From Macrotrachela quadricornifera (taxonomy: Eukaryota; Rotifera; Eurotatoria; Philodinida; Philodinidae), in NCBI GenBank assembly GCA_022393335.1, contig JAJEKB010019203.1, forward strand, positions 1-64,000: a stretch of DNA of 64,000 bases, read 5' to 3'. Below, one piece after another: positions 62,379-64,000 of this stretch. The position numbers and the translations under genes are program-made. Under the pieces are notes generated by a model, which was not told where the DNA came from, searched no databases, and worked only from the letters and a program-made list of their open reading frames with translations. Position 1 is the first letter of the stretch. The number at the start of each line of letters is the position of its first letter.

Positions 62379-63230
62379 ATGAATACAATCTATATCTGGT
62401 TATTTATTATTATCCTTGGTTTAATAAGTTTTTTTATTTTTGGAATTTTTGATATTTGTCTTCATGCTTTATTACATTATTTTGATAAACGACTTAAAGC
62501 ATATCGTCGTCATCAACGTCCAGCACGGATTTTTATTGTTCGACATGGACAATCACAAGGAAATCTTGATACAAGTAAAAATAATTTTTTTTTTTCATTT
62601 AAAAACAAAAGATATCAATTTTTGTTTATTTATTATATAGCTTTATATTCTCGTGTAGCTGATCATGAAATTGAATTATCAGAACTTGGTCATGAACAAG
62701 CTGTTGAAGCTGGTAAAAAAATCCGTTCCGTCGTTGGTAATGAATCTGTTTATGTTTATATGAGTCCATATACACGTTCAAAACAAACTTGGATTAATAT
62801 TCGAAAATCTTTTTCACCAATACAAATTATAAAAGAACGTGAAGATCCACGTTTACGTGAACAAGAATTTGGTAATTTAGCTAATTTAGAAGTACGACCA
62901 AAAGAATTTGAAGATCGTGATCGTATAGGACATTTTTTTTATCGTTTTTCATGTGGAGAAAGTGGTGCTGATGTATATGATCGTGTTACATTATTTCTTG
63001 ATACATTATATCGTGAAGTAGATAATGGATATCATGAAGCAACACAAAATATAATTATTGTATCACATGAACTTTTTATGCGTTTATTTCTTATGCGTTA
63101 TTTTCGTTGGACTGTTAATGATTTAAAAGATTTAAAAACATTTGAAAATTGTGAAATATGTCAATTAACAAAAGTTGATGGTGGCTATACACTTGATGGA
63201 CTTACAAAACCATTAAAAGCAACGAAATAA
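62379..63230 (+). CDS. membrane-anchored histidine phosphatase, AT74/DET1 (phosphoglycerate-mutase-like) family
   Basis: Two exons, 62379-62574 and 62641-63230, give 261 residues; the 66-bp intron (GTAAAA...TATAG) has no in-frame stop, so an unspliced frame also stays open. Residues ~5-26 form one hydrophobic segment (signal anchor). The catalytic RHG motif is IVRHGQSQGN with His56. The second half carries YMSPYTRSKQT, REDPRLREQEFGN, HFFYRFSCGESGADVYDRV and IIVSHELFMRLFLMRYF. This layout matches plant AT74 and yeast DET1-type broad-range phosphatases rather than glycolytic mutases or animal PGAM5/TIGAR. The substrate is unknown. The second catalytic His sits in SHE where relatives usually have SHG. 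Since the family is best known in plants and fungi, horizontal origin is possible but unproven. Confidence 0.85.
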   Translation: MNTIYIWLFIIILGLISFFIFGIFDICLHALLHYFDKRLKAYRRHQRPARIFIVRHGQSQGNLDTSKNNFFFSFKNKRYQFLFIYYIALYSRVADHEIELSELGHEQAVEAGKKIRSVVGNESVYVYMSPYTRSKQTWINIRKSFSPIQIIKEREDPRLREQEFGNLANLEVRPKEFEDRDRIGHFFYRFSCGESGADVYDRVTLFLDTLYREVDNGYHEATQNIIIVSHELFMRLFLMRYFRWTVNDLKDLKTFENCEICQLTKVDGGYTLDGLTKPLKATK

Positions 63231-63759
63231 AAAAATATAAAAACTTCTTTTATTTGACTTTATTTTTTTTTTTATTTTTAAACCAATAAAAAATTTTATT
63301 TTTGAGTAACGGAAAAATTGGTATTTTAACACTAAGAAATCTATGATTCATTCACAAACAACAGTCACATAATAAAAAATAATGCTGTTATGGCTCTGAT
63401 AATGTCAGCGTTTACGGTAAAGGTGGGAAAGAATGCAAGGCTTGTCGACAGTAACGTCAAGAAAAACGTTTTTATTAGGACGATGTTGTCATCAAATATA
63501 AATGTTCTTTTTTTTTCTCTCTCTCTCTCGTCATCTTTCACTGCCATGAGATGCAGCGGCCACTTCCGCTGCCTATACTTTTTTTTTTTTTATAGAGGCG
63601 TCTTTTCATTCCTCCCATCAGAAAGAAAAGCTTACTATTTCTTGCTTTTTTTTTCTCTTAGTCAATATATTAAATATATATAAGCACAAGCTGTGAAACT
63701 ACGTCAGTTTTAGTTTGTTCAACACTTCATTCTTGACAACTAAAAAAAAAGCAAATATC
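63231..63759. other. intergenic and 5' leader of the last gene
   Basis: CT-rich stretch at about 63510-63660. The open frames at 63365-63547 (minus) and 63390-63683 (plus) overlap and lack domains. Confidence 0.45.
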
Positions 63760-64000
63760 ATGGGGTTCTCAGAACGTTTTCCTCGATGGACCTCAGCAAT
63801 AATAGGCATTGCTCAACTTGCTTTAACTGCAGCTATTATTGGTTTAGAAGTTGGTTCAGCTTATATTGATCTTGCACATGGAACAATTTGGGTTGGATTT
63901 TGGGCTGGTATTATATTTATTAAAACACTACTTATGATGCTTTTTATCAGTTAGTTTATTTATTTTATAAATATTTATTATTATTGTTTTATTTTCTAGC
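63760..64000 (+). CDS. multi-pass membrane protein, first exon only (runs off window)
   Basis: The first exon is 63760-63949 (MGFSERFPRWTSAIIGIAQL...), ending at donor A|GTTAGT in phase 1. An acceptor TTTTCTAG ends at 63999, so the second exon begins at the last base of the window. Two hydrophobic segments are visible (residues ~10-32 and ~43-63), with a short polar loop containing DLAHGT. The pattern would suit a small tetraspan protein, but the rest is outside the window and the family is not recognised. Confidence 0.6.

Overview
This window is AT-rich nuclear DNA from an animal, most likely a bdelloid rotifer. That assignment is inferred from compact genes split by many introns of about 45-70 bp with GT..AG ends, from clear animal orthologues (AP-1 mu, CEP131, RANBP3, ECSIT), and from two gene types that together are characteristic of bdelloids: an intronless ADP-ribosyltransferase with kinesin-light-chain-type TPR repeats, and a plant-like DYW-type PPR protein. 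No tRNA, rRNA, CRISPR or prokaryotic operon was seen. Exon joins were worked out by hand from splice sites and reading phase; they are predictions without transcript support.

Layout. 1-3.5 kb: a plus-strand gene with a degenerate EF-hand (sarcoplasmic calcium-binding-protein-like) N-terminal domain and a long Gln/Pro-rich tail; its 5' end may lie outside the window. 5.2-20.3 kb: two plus-strand paralogues of an unrecognised family (5183-6793 and 17008-20320) flank a minus-strand, 10-exon gene for a PPR protein with a complete DYW cytidine-deaminase domain and a mitochondrial-type N-terminus (10641-16460). One intron of that gene is 3.2 kb, against about 50 bp for the others, and holds a Helitron-like element, a nearly perfect palindrome with 617-bp arms, and a minisatellite. 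22.7-25.3 kb: a small unknown gene and the AP-1 mu subunit gene (both minus). 29.8 kb: an intronless SnoaL-like gene. 31.0-37.6 kb: CEP131 (minus, 16 exons) and RANBP3 (plus, 8 exons), divergent from a 229-bp shared upstream region. 38.8-41.7 kb: a small heat-shock protein with a long N-terminal extension, and an unknown single-exon gene. 42.2-44.5 kb: a MITE-like element and a nest of Helitron-like fragments. 46.0-49.1 kb: the ADP-ribosyltransferase/TPR gene, broken by a 10-N assembly gap. 52.0-54.4 kb: a second long inverted-repeat element and the ECSIT gene (minus). 58.1 kb: a bZIP factor with an unusual basic region. 62.4 kb: a membrane-anchored histidine phosphatase of the plant/fungal AT74/DET1 type. 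63.8 kb: the first exon of a multi-pass membrane protein that runs off the right edge.

The genes do not form a pathway. Several are housekeeping functions (vesicle coat, nuclear transport, centrosome/cilium, mitochondrial complex I assembly). Others look foreign or rare in animals (DYW-PPR, SnoaL-like protein, AT74-like phosphatase, ART-TPR). The most interesting locus is the DYW-PPR gene: an apparently intact organellar C-to-U RNA-editing factor in an animal, carrying in its giant intron a palindrome whose transcript would fold into a roughly 600-bp double-stranded hairpin.
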